Below, piece by piece: positions 1 through 17,962 of a stretch of DNA of 64,000 bases. The notes beneath the pieces were generated by a model, which saw only the letters and a program-made list of their open reading frames with translations, did not search any database and was not told the DNA's origin. The translations under genes and the position numbers were made by a program. The stretch's first letter is position 1; each line of letters starts with the position of its first letter. The DNA comes from Lota lota. Taxonomy: Eukaryota > Chordata > Actinopteri > Gadiformes > Lotidae. The stretch spans positions 1,457,001-1,521,000 of the forward strand of contig JACYXH010000212.1 of the NCBI GenBank assembly GCA_026745465.1, written 5' to 3'.

Positions 1-110
1 CAAGTGGTACTGGTACCATTTACGGTGGTAGTGCAAAAAATTAATAAAGGAATAAAAAAATAAAATTCTGTGCAAAAAACAATACAATGCAGATAATCAA
101 ATATGAAACT
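1..110. repeat. Dispersed element in C2-C2 intron (partial)
   Basis: Matches the 3' two-fifths of the elements at 31171 and 32299 (AAGTGGTACTGGTACC, TGCAAAAAAT, GCAGATAATC). It is cut by the window edge. Confidence 0.65.
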
Positions 111-289
111 GTTTAAAGCACGCAACAGTAAGTACATTTATATTCATGACAGTATTAATGATTTTGAAAATCAGAAAGCGGAGATGTTTTTGGGATTATT
201 GCACGATGAATTTACTGATGACTTATGTTGCCAAGATTCATTTATCTTTAAACATCTTTAATAAGATGTAAAACATGTGTTTTACTCAC

Positions 290-3200
290 ATTTCACGTTA
301 ATAGTGATCAAGTTAGATGCTGTCCTTAGCTCAGTCTGAACTAGACAGTAGTATTGTCCAGAGTCTGAAGACAGGATGTTTCTAAAGACGAGCTGTTGTC
401 CCTGGTTCATGACTCTGGAGGAACCATCTGTATTAACCTTGAACCAGATGTAGTTAGCTGCTGGGTTGGCATCACTGCTGCAGCTCAGAGTCACTGAACT
501 GCCCTCCTCTATTTCACCAGAGGGTCTCACTGTCACTGAGGGGGTCTTTGGAGCGTCTGTAATGAACACAAATGATCAATATCCATCCTAAAGATATACA
601 ACTGTTTAAAACATGCACCTGCAGTTCCAGTGTGATACAGAATATTGTTTAAACTAATAAAATACTAATACTTATTAATTAGTAATAGTGTTTACAAGCA
701 TATAGCAATACATGAATACCAGTAAAATAATTTAAATACCAGATATAGCAAAGATGTATATTCATGACTGTAATGATGATAATGAAAATCAAAAATAATT
801 GTTGTGGTTCACTGCATGATGAATTTACTCTTGAATAATGTTGACATGATTCATTTATTATATACAAGTCTTTAATAAGATGTAATATATGTGTTTTACT
901 CACATTTCACGTTAATAGTGATCAACTCCTTTTTTGTCCCTAGCTCATTCCTAGCTTCACAGCGATATTGTCCAGAGTCTGAAGACAGGATGTAGCTAAA
1001 GACGAGCTGTTGTCCCTGGTTCATGACTCTGGAGGAACCATCTGTATTAACCTTGAACCAGGTGTACTTAGCTGCTGGGTTGGCATCACTGCTGCAGCTC
1101 AGAGTCACTGAACTGCCCTCCTCTATTTCACCAGAGGGACTCACGGTCACTGAGGGGGTCTTTGGAGAGTCTGTTAACAGTTACATTTGATTAATTATAT
1201 AAAATACCAGCAGTTTGGGTCCATCATAGTAAATCTACATGTAGTTCTTTACCCTAAAAGGTCCATTACATCTGGTATCATGTCAGTGTACTGGGGAGTG
1301 GACTTACACACTAAAGGAGAGTGGAGATCGTATCCTCTAACAGCACATGAAAAGCTGTCTTCAGACTGAATGTAGGGCCTGTAGTTCACTCCCTGTCCTA
1401 CATTCTGTCCATTCCTGAACCAGATGTAGGGAGGGTCACCAGCTAGACCACACATACTGTGACACTCCAGCTCTGTCCAGGTAGGATTGGTAGACTGAGG
1501 AAAGGACACCTTCACCTGGAGATCTGGGTGTAAGAACATGTTACACACAATTATAAAAAATAATGAAGATAACGCACAACACAAACCTTCTGGAACCCAC
1601 GCACACACATACGTACACACTCTCACTCCTGCACACACGCACACGCACACACACACATACTAGACTCATCATAGTTTACCTGTTACAGATATCTTCACGC
1701 CAGGGTCTCCAGTATATTCCCCACCTGGTTGGTTTGTGGTGAATCTAAACTTGTAGACAGCAGAGTCACTCGTTCTCAGGTCTTTGATTCTCAGGGTACA
1801 TATTCCATAACATCTGGACCCGGTACAACTGACCTCTCCACAGCTGTATTCAACACGACCTGTATAGTCTGTATCACTTAGCAGATCAACAGGCTGATGT
1901 CGGTCTCCTTTAGTAAACCACAGTGTTGTGACTGTGGTAGGGGGGTACTGTACGTTGGCAAGGTATTCATAAGTGCAACTGATGTCAACCATTGCTCCTC
2001 TTAAAGCGCAGACTTTACTAGAAGAGTAAATAACTGTCCAGTCATCATTACTCTGAAGCGCTGTGAAAAAACAAACACATCTCATTGAGAATGAACACAG
2101 AGGTTCAGCTGATGAAAAGATCAGAAGATACATAAAGAGATGGAGGCTGGTGGGTGGAGAAGGAAACTACAGATATATGATGACCACTGAGCTGTGAGAG
2201 GAACCTTCCAGAACATCATGTGACACCAGTGGCGTAGCCAGGGGGATTCAGGAATTATATTTTCAATTTAGCACGTACATCTGATTAAAAATGAAGAAGG
2301 TTATTACTTAAAATATATTTTTATAATTTGCAATTGCTACAGTTTACGCCATTCATTGAAATTAAGCCTTGAAAACTTTACAATAAGGGTACATTATTTA
2401 ACCATTAATTAACATTAGTTCATGCAGTAATAAACAAACACTAACAGTTAATTACAGTAGATATAGGGTGCTAGGCTGTGTAGTCTCTGTAGGCCTCGGC
2501 CCTGTAGTCTATGTGCTTCTTTTGTGGCTATGTGACTATAAGCTTTGTAATTACTTAGATGTGGAGACAAGGAATGTAGAGGAGAGGAGGTGAGGAGAGG
2601 AGACAAGGAAAGGATTGGAGACAAGTAGAGGAAAGGGGGTTGTAGGAGTAGTGGGGAGGAGACAAGGTAAGGAGAGGAGATGAGTGGAGACAAATAGAGG
2701 AGACAAGGAGAGGAGAGCAGGAGAGAGGAGAGAGGAGAGAGGAGAGAGGACAGGAGGTGACATGCAGTGTCTACCATATCACTGAATCAGAATTACAACA
2801 TTGCAGCAGAAGATTAATATGCGATGTCTAAATCGTCATTAATAGAATAAATGGGGGAAAACAGTAGATTTCAACATCTATCTTTTTCAAAAACTCAAAA
2901 AGTAACTAAATTAAACCCTTAGTTCATGTTTGCCTAGCAACCAGGAAATGGCCAACAAATCTCAAATGCTAATTTTAATTATATCAAATAATTCACAGAG
3001 TATTGTGATCTAAAAACCTGTACAGTACTTTCACTACAAGAGGCTGTATACAACTTGCAGTGAAGTGGTCTTTTCCAATGACTAATGAACCATAACTGAA
3101 CTATATAAAGGGGACCGTTCTCTATTCTAGTGGTCTGTTCAACCAAACACAGCGTTCTAGAGGGTGATTCTTTAATGTTGTATTTACTATTATTCTATCT

Positions 3201-3353
3201 TCAACATGCTGTGGTTTCACCCTCTCCTCGTTCCAGTTGCTTGGTTGTCATGTTATTGAAACAGTTCAACTAAATGTTCACAATGTAAATGAACCAACCT
3301 GGTACTGACAGAAGGAAAGCTAGAAATCCTCTTGCTGCTGATCTTAAATTCAT
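290..3353 (-). CDS. Gene A: CD22/Siglec-like Ig receptor, 5' part (3' end beyond window)
   Basis: Predicted cell-surface inhibitory-type IgSF receptor. Exons read from the sequence: signal peptide 3299-3353 (begins MNLRSAARGFLAFLLSVP, donor CAG|GTTGGT, phase 1); V-set 1680-2060 (acceptor TTTTTTCACAG, starts LQSNDDW, B-strand ISCTY, E-strand Cys in CTLRI, F-strand YKFRF, G-strand GVKISVT); second Ig 1308-1523 (DLQVKVSF, ECHSMCGLAG, YIWFRNGQN, FSCAVRG); C2 904-1170 and C2 290-556 (YSPKTP/YAPKTP start, SCSSDANPAA, YTWFK or YIWFK, DSGQY.C). All exon junctions are phase 1. I chose the start because this ATG opens a classical signal peptide that splices in frame to the V exon. TM and tail exons must lie left of position 1. 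CD22-like identity rests on teleost family knowledge; a sialoadhesin-type name is equally possible. Confidence 0.82.
2560..2762 (+). repeat. Purine minisatellite, signal intron of gene A
   Basis: GAGGAGAGGAGACAAGGA-type repeats, nearly all purine on the plus strand, in the signal-V intron. Confidence 0.85.
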
Positions 3354-3393
3354 AGTGAGTCCTCTCCTCTCTCACTCTGTTGTTCTGGGGAGA

Positions 3394-3403
3394 TATTTAA
3401 ATA
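3394..3403 (-). promoter_or_regulatory. TATA-like element of gene A
   Basis: The palindromic TATTTAAATA lies 41 bases upstream of the signal-peptide ATG at 3353. It is kept at the same distance in every copy that retains a signal exon (16041, 24799, 35686, 51881, 60321). A start site about 30 bases downstream would leave a 5'UTR of about 20 bases. The assignment is inferred from position and conservation; the motif is AT-rich and could be fortuitous. Confidence 0.4.
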
Positions 3404-3816
3404 CACCTGCAAGTAAAACATATAATTCAAAAGGTCATGCAAGCTCAAATATTTCAGCTTTCAATCCACAACAATGTAATCCACAACTCTATGAATTACG
3501 TTTGGTAAGCATTAAAATAAAAGTCAAGAAAATACAACCTGTTACGGTAGAAGGTGAAGCTGGTCTGTCATCTAGTCTGTGGTTCCAGTTCATCATGCAC
3601 TTTTGCTCGTTTTAAACAGAAACCCCCCAAAAAAAATACTTCCTCTTCACACCATGGTTAGCAGCAGAATGAACAGAAGCCTGGTAACTACTGGGCCTAG
3701 AACATATAATCACCTTTTTAGACCACAATGAACGATACAAAGTTCCTGCATGTTTCATTCTTGCAATTTTATTGTATTTTGTATTAATCTTCTCTCCTAC
3801 TGCTCATAACTCGCAA

Positions 3817-5056
<1,240 letters not shown>

Positions 5057-5094
5057 CTAGTGGTTCACACTCTGAGGTGTTTCTTTAACAGTGC

Positions 5095-9827
<4,733 letters not shown>

Positions 9828-10334
9828 CTGTGAAAAAACAAACACATCTCATTGAGAATGAACACAGAGGTTCAGCTGATGAAAAGATCAGAAGATACAT
9901 AAAGAGATGGAGGCTGGTGGGTGGAGATGGAAACTATAGATACATGATGACCACTGAGCTGTGAGAGGAAAACTTCCAGAACATCATGTGACACCAGTGG
10001 CGTAGCCAGGGGGATTCATATTTTCAATTCAGTCCATTTTTATTTTTGTTTGAATCAAAATGAAGATTGGGTTATTAAGTTAAAACTGCATTTTTATAAT
10101 TTGCAATTGCAATAGGTTATGCCGTTCATTGAAATTATACCTTAAAAACGTTACAATAAGGGTACATTATTTAACCATTAATTAACAATAGTTCATGCAG
10201 TAATAAGCAAACACTAACAGTTAATTACGGTAGTGTAGGCTGCTAGGCTGTGTAGTCTCTGTCGGCCTCGGCCCTGTAGTCTATGTGCTTATTTTGTGGC
10301 ATTGTGACTATAAGCTTTGTAATTACTTAGATGT

Positions 10335-10530
10335 GGAGACATGGAATGTAGAGCAGAGGAGGTGAGGAGAGGAGACAAGGAAAGGATTGGAGACAAGGAT
10401 AGGTAAGGGGGATTTAGGAGTAGTGGTGAGGAGACAAGGTAAGGAGAGGAGAAGAGTGAAGACAAGGAGAGGAAACAAGGAGAGGAGAGGAGAGAAGAGA
10501 AGAGAGAAGAGAGGACAGGAGAAGGCATGC
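10335..10530 (+). repeat. Purine minisatellite upstream of gene B V exon
   Basis: Same GGAGA/GACAAGGA repeat. It shows that the signal-intron sequence persists although the signal exon is gone. Confidence 0.85.
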
Positions 10531-10959
10531 AGTGTCTACCATATCACTGAATCAGAATTACAACAGTGCAGCAGACGATTGATATGTCATGTCTAAATCA
10601 TCATCAATAGAATAAATGGGGGAAAACAGTAGATTTCAACATCTATCTTTTTCAAAAAGTAACTAAATTAACCCTTTGATCTTGTAAATAGTTCAGGTTT
10701 TCCTAGCAACCAAGAAACAGCCAAAAAAACTCAAATGAAAATATTTATTCTGTAAAATGATTCACAGAGTATTGTGATCTAAAAACCCGTACAGTACTTT
10801 CACTACAAGAGGCTGTATACATCTTGTAGTGAAGTGGTCTTTTCCAATGACTAATGAACCATAACTGAACTATATAAAGGGAACCGTTCTCTATTCTAGT
10901 GGTCTGTTCAGCCAAACACAGCGTTCTAGAGGGTGATTCTTTAATGTTGTATTTACTAT

Positions 10960-10970
10960 TATTCTACAGA
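10960..10970. other. Deletion junction between genes C and B
   Basis: To the left is signal-intron sequence of gene B (TTTACTATTATTCTA). To the right the sequence is the tail region of gene C (CAGAGGAGATATGAAC). In the A-B arrangement these are separated by about 1.95 kb holding the signal exon, promoter, CA repeat and C-terminal exon. Confidence 0.85.
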
Positions 10971-12017
10971 GGAGATATGAACTTCAGTCTCCCTGTAAGG
11001 CAGATCCATTGGGTTGATTAAGTCCCAAAGTAGAGAGTCTACTTTGACCACAGAGTAAAGGACCTCATCTGTCTGGTCTGATTGGACACGGGATCCAGCC
11101 AAACAGCGAGACACTTACTGGTTCTCTGAGAGAGAGGTGTGGATGCTGGCATAGTGATGGTCATCCTGCTCTACTATTGGTTCTCTCTGTGCTGCAGGAG
11201 ACAAGCGATTGGTCAGAGCTGAAACGTTTTCATACACAGGAACAGGAAGTAGCTGATGGGGAATGAGCACAGAAGAGCACATTTAGAAAACGATTGACAA
11301 TTCCTGAAGACAGTCCTGAAGGTCCTGTGTTTCTGGTTCATTTAGAGACCCTTAGTGGTGACTAGTGGTCCCACCATGCAGGCTGCTGTAGGCCTCACTT
11401 CAAGTCCTTCCTGCAAGGTTTCCTACAACTGTTGATATAGTAAGACCTTTTTGTCTTTCAACAACATCTTCATTTGATTCTTGAAAACAAGATTAGACAT
11501 AAATAATTCCATTCATCCATCTCCTTTTTCTGCTCCCTGGCAGAAGTCCCTGCAGATCCTAGTTTGTCCTCTAGATGTCACCCTAGATCTCAACCTTTAA
11601 ACAAACACCACTTTGTCAAGTCGTTACTCTTAAATCTGAGACTGATAATGAATTCCACTGCAGTTTCTATTCTCAGATGACCACAAGTGATGACCGCAGT
11701 CCTCATAGTGGACAGGTGCCATGGCAACACGGCCCCAGAGAAAGCATACAAACAAGACTGATGATCACGGAGCAATGCTTTGGTTTGGTTTAATTCCAGG
11801 TTACAAAACATAAAACATCCTAGAGATTAGCGCTTGAAAGTGTTGAACACTTATTCCAAAGTGGACCTGGATGTCAAAACAACCACGTTAAAAGACAGAC
11901 ACATCAACATTAATATAGAACAACATCCCTATTCAAGATTAAAAGTACATTTATAATACAACAAGTTAAACAGCAGTGTGAACTACAAATATAAAACCTG
12001 TACCAAGTAACAGAGGG

Positions 12018-13690
12018 GCTTGGTCACCCTGCTCTTGTCTCACTGCTGGGGCTCTGTTTCATGTACAGTGGGAGATCATTCCCTAGTACAGTAACAGTGT
12101 GGAAGATGGAGAGCCTTGCAGTGTTACTTACCCTAGACACACTACAAGACATGCCACTAGCGTAGATGAATTGACCATGTTGCTGATGCACCATGTCAAT
12201 ATGGCACATCAAGTAACCAGGAGCTGTTCTATTAATAATATCATACATATGGTTTAGCTTCAGCTGGTTCACACGATCTGCCACTGGAGGAGGCAGGCCT
12301 GTTGAAACTCCTGGGGTCCTATGTGTGTTTTAGGGAGGCATTTAAGACGTATCTGATAACATTGTTTTGCGTAACCTGCATTCTAGTTTTTAGTTTTTGT
12401 GATAAACCACTGTACCAGGCTGGGCATGCACAATCATAATGGCACTGAATGAAGGCTCAAAGCAACGGTTCTCTAACTCTGAGATTAAATGATTTAGAGT
12501 GGCGCTACAAGATTGGTAACCAGGTCACCAGATAAACCTTTGTTGATTGTCGCTCCAAGATAAGGGACATTAGGTTTGGATGTGAAACTACTTCTACCAG
12601 GATCTTACTCTTACAAGTTCCTTTAACTTGTGCTTCAGGCCAAACTAAATTTGGCAACTTGCAGTCAACTGCACCTATCATATCATTGATATACATCAAA
12701 TATAAAACAGGGCGAAGAATTTATCCCTGGGGCACCACAGGTCAACTCTCTGGCCACTGATACTATCTCTCTTACATTGCTTACTATCATCTTCCTATCA
12801 AATAGGATTCAAACCACTCTATTGATGTGTCACTTTGCCCTGAACATTAAGTGAATCAACTAAATGGTGTGGTGTAATGTATCAAAAGCGTTGAGTAGAT
12901 CTAACAGCACCATTCCAGTGGAATTGCCTCTATTGCCTCCCGTCTTTATATCATAATAAACCAGGTGAGTGAGACAAGTGTCTGTGTAATATGCCTTCCT
13001 GAACCAGACTGTAGACACATGGTCTGTGCTTCCTGTGCTGGCTTGCTGTCCTGATCAAAATTCTCAATGATAGAGCGACCATTCTATCTAGAGCCAAAAG
13101 GCAACTGAGACAAAACCAAAGCCACAGTAGTAAAGAAAGTGTTGAAGTGATGATCCATCTTTGTTATGTTGAGACACATAATGGCATCAGTATTTAAAAC
13201 GTTATCGATTTTATCTTTATTTTAATAGATGAGCCCATCTGCTTCAACAATTTCCATTGTTTTTGGGGCAGAAAAAAATGTTGATTAACTGCATCTTTAT
13301 AATATCTAGCTTTGGTTTAGCTTTGTTTTATATCTTGTCTGGTTTTTAAAGGTTTCGTACTGAACATAAAATTGCTACTTTTTTAAAGCGTTAAAGTATT
13401 TATAGAGAATGGTCTAAAATCTCATTGGTAATCCATGTTGCTGTCTGCTGTTTAACTCTTATTTGCATCATAGGAGTTAGTGTATCAAGCACCTATAAAT
13501 AATGTTCTTTCTAAATAGATGATATGTCTACACTGTCACAGTCTACTAATCCTGAGCGATCCTTCTCCATTATTGTGTGATTAAATCACTCTTTTGAGGA
13601 ACTCTTCATGGAACACTTATGCAGTTGTTTCTCTGTTCCAGCGCATTTTCAGGATTTAAAGGGTGCAAAAAATGACCAGGTTATCATTAA
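12018..13690 (-). mobile_element. LINE reverse-transcriptase relic in gene C tail intron (longer copy)
   Basis: Contains, with frameshifts and stops, the RT core: FRKAYYTDTCLTHLV, NSTGMVLLDL, AFDT.HH, ELTCG.P, YINDMIGAV, and at 12024-12284 the RT C-terminus with DRVNQLKLNHMYDI. The YADD catalytic box is deleted; after DMIGAVDCKL the frame runs straight to the later C-terminal region. CR1/L2/Rex1-like by motif order; the exact family is not determined. Confidence 0.78.
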
Positions 13691-15262
13691 TGCCAACGTG
13701 CAAAACACCTGACTGAAATATTTTATTATAACATCTAGAAATGCATAGTATAGAAATTGCCAGGTAAGATACACTCTGTCCCTGTAAAAACATTAGCTAC
13801 ACCAAGTAAGATACACTCTCCCTGTAAAAACATTAGGATTGCTAAGTAGGATATGGTCTCCTTCTGTAAAGACATTATGACTGCATCAATCAGTATCTTC
13901 CCTCGTCTAAAAGTAATTCTGTAAAATGTCAACATAAATTACGTATCTCCAGTTCAGGATTTTCCAAATCCGGACATGGGTCAAACTTCAGACTGTTCTT
14001 TATGAAAGATAGAGACACTGGGATGAACAGTCTCTCCTAGCCACAGGCCTAGAGCAACAGAGAAGGACACTTAGTAAGGAAACAACTAGAAGTCTCTTGT
14101 GTGGTCTTGTGTTGTGGCCTCAGGGCATTTCCACCGTGTGTCTCAGTAAAGGATGGGTTAGTAATAAATGGCTTCCTGTGTCTCACCTCCTCCACGGTAT
14201 CTGGCCTTCCTCCCTGTCCACGTGCTTTTCTGGAGGCCCTCTTTCTTCTGGTGAAGAGAACAGAGAGATGAAGAAGCAACAGGTGGAGTGAAGGAACGGA
14301 AAACGAGAAAGAGAGAGATCTCACCTCATCCAGAGGAAGACCAGGAGGAGTATGGTGGCCAGTAAGACAACAATGGATCTTACAGCTACTGTTGTTGTCT
14401 GTGATGATGACGATGTCACTGGAACACATTTGATTGTGTTGATTTTTGATAATTTGATTTCATACACTGATAGCAAACAGCAACATAAATAGGCCAATGT
14501 TTAACTTTGTGCTTGTGACTGTGTGGGAGGTGTGTGTGTGTGTCTTTTAAATTAAAATTTACCTATAACGAACAAAAAGCTGGAATTATGAAGTCCGATT
14601 GCATTGTGAGCTTGGCAGTAATAGTTTCCTCCAAGCTCAGATGTGATATAAGTGATGGTGTAGTTCTGTCCTGATTCTTTCACTGAGTCGTCATGTTCCT
14701 TGAACCAGGTGTACTTAGCTGCTGGGTTGGCATCACTGCTGCAGCTCAGAGTCACTGAACTGCCCTCCTCTATTTCACCAGAGGGACTCACGGTCACTGA
14801 GGGGGTCTTTGGAGAATCTGTTAACAGTTACATTTCATTAATATATAAAATACCAGCAGTTTGGGTCCATCATACTAAATCTTCATGTAGTTCTTTACCC
14901 TAAAAGGTCCATTACATCTGGTATCATGTCAGTGTACTGGGGAGTGGACTTACACACTAAAGGAGAGTGGAGATCATATCCTTCATCATTCCCCTGTAGC
15001 ACTGTAAACAAACCCATCTCATTGAGAACGAACACAGAGGTTCAGCTGATGAAAAGATCAGAAGATACATAAAGAGGTGGAGGCTGATGGGTGGAGATGG
15101 AAACTACAGATACATGATGACAACTGAGCTGTGAGAGGAACCTTCCAGAACATCATGTGACACCAGTGGCCTAGCCAGGGGGGGTATCAAGTAAAAAAAA
15201 AAAGCCCTGTAGTCTATGTGCTTCTTTTGTGGCAATGTTACTATAAGCTTTGTAATTACTTA

Positions 15263-15408
15263 GATGTGGAGACAAGGAATGTAGAGGAGAGGAGGTGAGG
15301 AGAGGAGACAAGGAAAGGATTCGAGACAAGTAGAGGAAAGGGGGTTGTAGGAGTAGTGGGGAGTAGACAAGGTAAGGAGAGGAGGAGAGAGGACAGGAGG
15401 TGACATGC
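15263..15408 (+). repeat. Purine minisatellite, signal intron of gene C
   Basis: Shorter version of the GAGGAGAGGAGACAAGG array. Confidence 0.85.
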
Positions 15409-16040
15409 AGTGTCTACCATATCACTGAATCAGAATTACAACATTGCAGCAGAAGATTAATATGCGATGTCTAAATCGTCATTAATAGAATAAATGGGGG
15501 AAAACAGTAGCTTTGAACATCTACGTATCTTTTTCAAAAAGTCAAAAAGTAACTAAATGAATCCCTTAGTTCATGTTTGCCTAGCAACCAGGAAATGGCC
15601 AACAAATCTCAAATGCTAATTTTAATTATATCAAATAATTCACAGAGTATTGTGATCTAAAAACCTGTACAGTACTTTCACTACAAGAGGCTGTATACAA
15701 CTTGCAGTGAAGTGGTCTTTTCCAATGACTAATGAACCATAACTGAACTATATAAAGGGGACCGTTCTCTATTCTAGTGGTCTGTTCAACCAAACACAGC
15801 GTTCTAGAGGGTGATTCTTTAATGTTGTATTTACTATTATTCTATCTTCATCATGATGTGGTTTCACCCTCTCCTCGTACCAGTGGCTTGGTTGTCATGT
15901 TATTGAAACAGTTCAACTAAACGTTCACAATGTAAATGAACCAACCTGGTACTGACAGAAGGAAAGCTAGAAATCCTCTTGCTGCTGATCTTAAATTCAT
16001 AGTGAGTCCTCTCTTCTCTCACTCTGTTGTTCTGGGGAGA

Positions 16041-16048
16041 TATTTAAA
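16041..16048 (-). promoter_or_regulatory. TATA-like element of gene C
   Basis: TATTTAAA sits 41 bases upstream of the ATG at 16000. The flanking bases differ from the other copies: the palindrome is broken to tatttaaaca. Confidence 0.35.
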
Positions 16049-16443
16049 CACTCCTGCAGGTAAAAAGGTTTTTAAAAAGTAACTTTTCTACAAGGAAAAC
16101 TCTATGAATTGCATTTGTTAAGGATAAAAGTTTAAGACTTTTCAACATCACACTGTGGAGGAGGAAGATGGTCTGATGTCTAGTCTGTGATTCCGGTTCA
16201 TGATGCAGTTAGCAGAACAGACACCAAAGAATATTGAAAGACTGCCTTCCTATTCACACCATGATTAGCAGCAGAATGAACAGAAGCCTGGTAACTACAG
16301 GTCCCATCATAGAATCACCATTTTAGACCACAATGAACGGTACAATGTTTCTTAATGTTTTATCTTCTGCTATTTTATTATATTTTTATAAATATTCTGT
16401 CCTTCTGCTCCTTACTCACACACAGGCAGGCCGTCAGACAGGT

Positions 16444-16567
<124 letters not shown>

Positions 16568-17962
16568 CAGTGTTGCATAGTTTCACCTTTCACCTTTATC
16601 ACACTGTGTGCCACTGAAGTGAAATTAACTTTTTTATAAAACAATAGTTTCCACATAGGCAATTTCCATCATTAGACATTTATACAATAAAGTACCCCAA
16701 AAACCCTTTCTCCCTACCACCCCATTCTTCACGATAAAACAAAACAGAGAATAAAAAAAAGAAAAGACAACTAACAGTTAACTAACAGAAAATAAGTAGG
16801 ATGAGTACTTTCCAAATCACTTGGCTTTCCTCTCACCACATAGGTTAGCTTCTCTAGTGCCAGGCTGGATGACATTCAACACCCACATACCAGGACTAGG
16901 TCTGTCCATACTTTACCACATCAATGCAATTATTCTTGGAGGAGACACATTAATAAGGGTTTCTTTACTGTGCTATACTGAAAATATGAACTTAGATAGA
17001 CCACAACTCTGGAGAGAAGAACACTCACCTGTTCACTAGTGAAATTATGAACTTAGATTAACCACAACTCTAGAGAGAAGAACACTCATGTGTTCACTAG
17101 TGATTACAGATGATTCCTTGGAGACATCATTTGATAAACCAATCACTTTTAATGTGTAGTCGCTCAAAAACAAAAGTATATATTTTTTATTGTATATTTT
17201 TACTTATAATTACTTCTATATAGCTATTTGACAAAAAGGAACAAAATTGTATTTTAATTTGCAAGATGAACCTTTTGACTAGTTTTCTACACAGATGACT
17301 AATTGGCAAATGTTAGCTGGCTGATCTCTCTTCTCAGTGATGGTGGGGCCTGAGTAGAACGATTTATATTGCTCTTAATCACAGTTACAGTCTCAAAGGG
17401 CTTCACAGGCCCACATTATAGGAATCTAAATACTGGCTAAGCCTACTGAAAACTCATTTCTAAACATCTACTTAATGTAGAAGTGTGTGTTACGACTAGG
17501 CCTACCTCAGGCTAACGTGACCGTAGATGGAGACAACACAGTAAAAGTAGTCATTTATTTCAAAACAATTCAAATCAAAAGATATCAGAATGAGGCATGG
17601 AAGTCAGTCTTTTTGTTGATAATGTAAGCTTCAGGTAAGATAACCTAGAAAAGGTCCAATGTGATTGGATGCTTTCATATTCACGTCATCAATTGATCAA
17701 TATATCGTAATAATGCAAATGACCATCACAAGATCACCACACTCAAAATATAGAATAAATAAAATGCAAAGATCCCATATTAAGGATCCAGAAGTAGAAA
17801 ACAGCATTCTACAGCACAGGAAGTGAAGCGCTGTAGGATATGCAGCAAACAATCAGCCAGCGTATTGTCCTGTTTAAACTGAATGAATGAGACACTATAC
17901 TCAGTCCTTTAAATCCTGCTGCTGCTAGTGGTTCACACTCTGAGGTGTTTCTTTGACGGTGC
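16568..17962. other. Intergenic C-D
   Basis: Poly-A-rich stretch, two 61-bp minisatellite units (about 16990-17110), then 17330-17580 (GGGCTTCACAGGCCC, TTACGACTAGGCC) shared with the D-E, G-H and post-H intergenic regions but absent from A-B and E-F. Nothing coding recognised. Confidence 0.5.

Larger units (their letters stand above)
11115..16000 (-). pseudogene. Gene C: V-less CD22-like copy with damaged TM exon
   Basis: Exons: signal 15946-16000 (intact), a 48-bp fusion exon 14954-15001 encoding VLQGNDEGYDLHSPLV, one C2 14563-14817 (YTWFKEHDDS, NYYCQAHN), TM region 14325-14477, basic exon 14187-14247 and ITIM-type tail exon 11119-11252 (or ending at an in-frame TAA at 11115 if its donor is not used). 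The fusion exon joins the first codons of the V exon to the last codons of the second Ig exon in frame, so both N-terminal Ig domains are gone. The TM exon has lost its acceptor AG (GCAG to GCTG) and carries extra bases that put the upstream frame onto TGA. The terminal tail exon is deleted at 10966. It may be a pseudogene, a source of a short secreted protein, or a promoter and leader donor for gene B. Confidence 0.65.

Noticed and set aside
2061..2133. Start of the V exon at MYLLIF or MRCVCFFTALQ just upstream
   Set aside because: The TTTTTTCACAG before the V exon is a strong acceptor, and the leader exon 1.2 kb upstream joins it in phase with a classical signal peptide.
2448..2777. Minus-strand Ser/Leu/Pro-rich frames in signal introns
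   Set aside because: Translation of the GGAGA/GACAAGG purine minisatellite; considered as a signal peptide and dropped once the true leader exon was found at 3299-3353.
3289..3615. Plus-strand frame MNQPGTDRRKARN... repeated at 35581 and 51776, shorter at 24694
   Set aside because: It overlaps the antisense of the signal-peptide exon and promoter of the minus-strand genes. It is open only by chance and is truncated in other copies.
12024..12284. Independent gene for an 86-residue protein (MAD.VNQLKLNHMYD), seen six times
   Set aside because: It is the C-terminal end of a LINE reverse transcriptase relic inside an intron.
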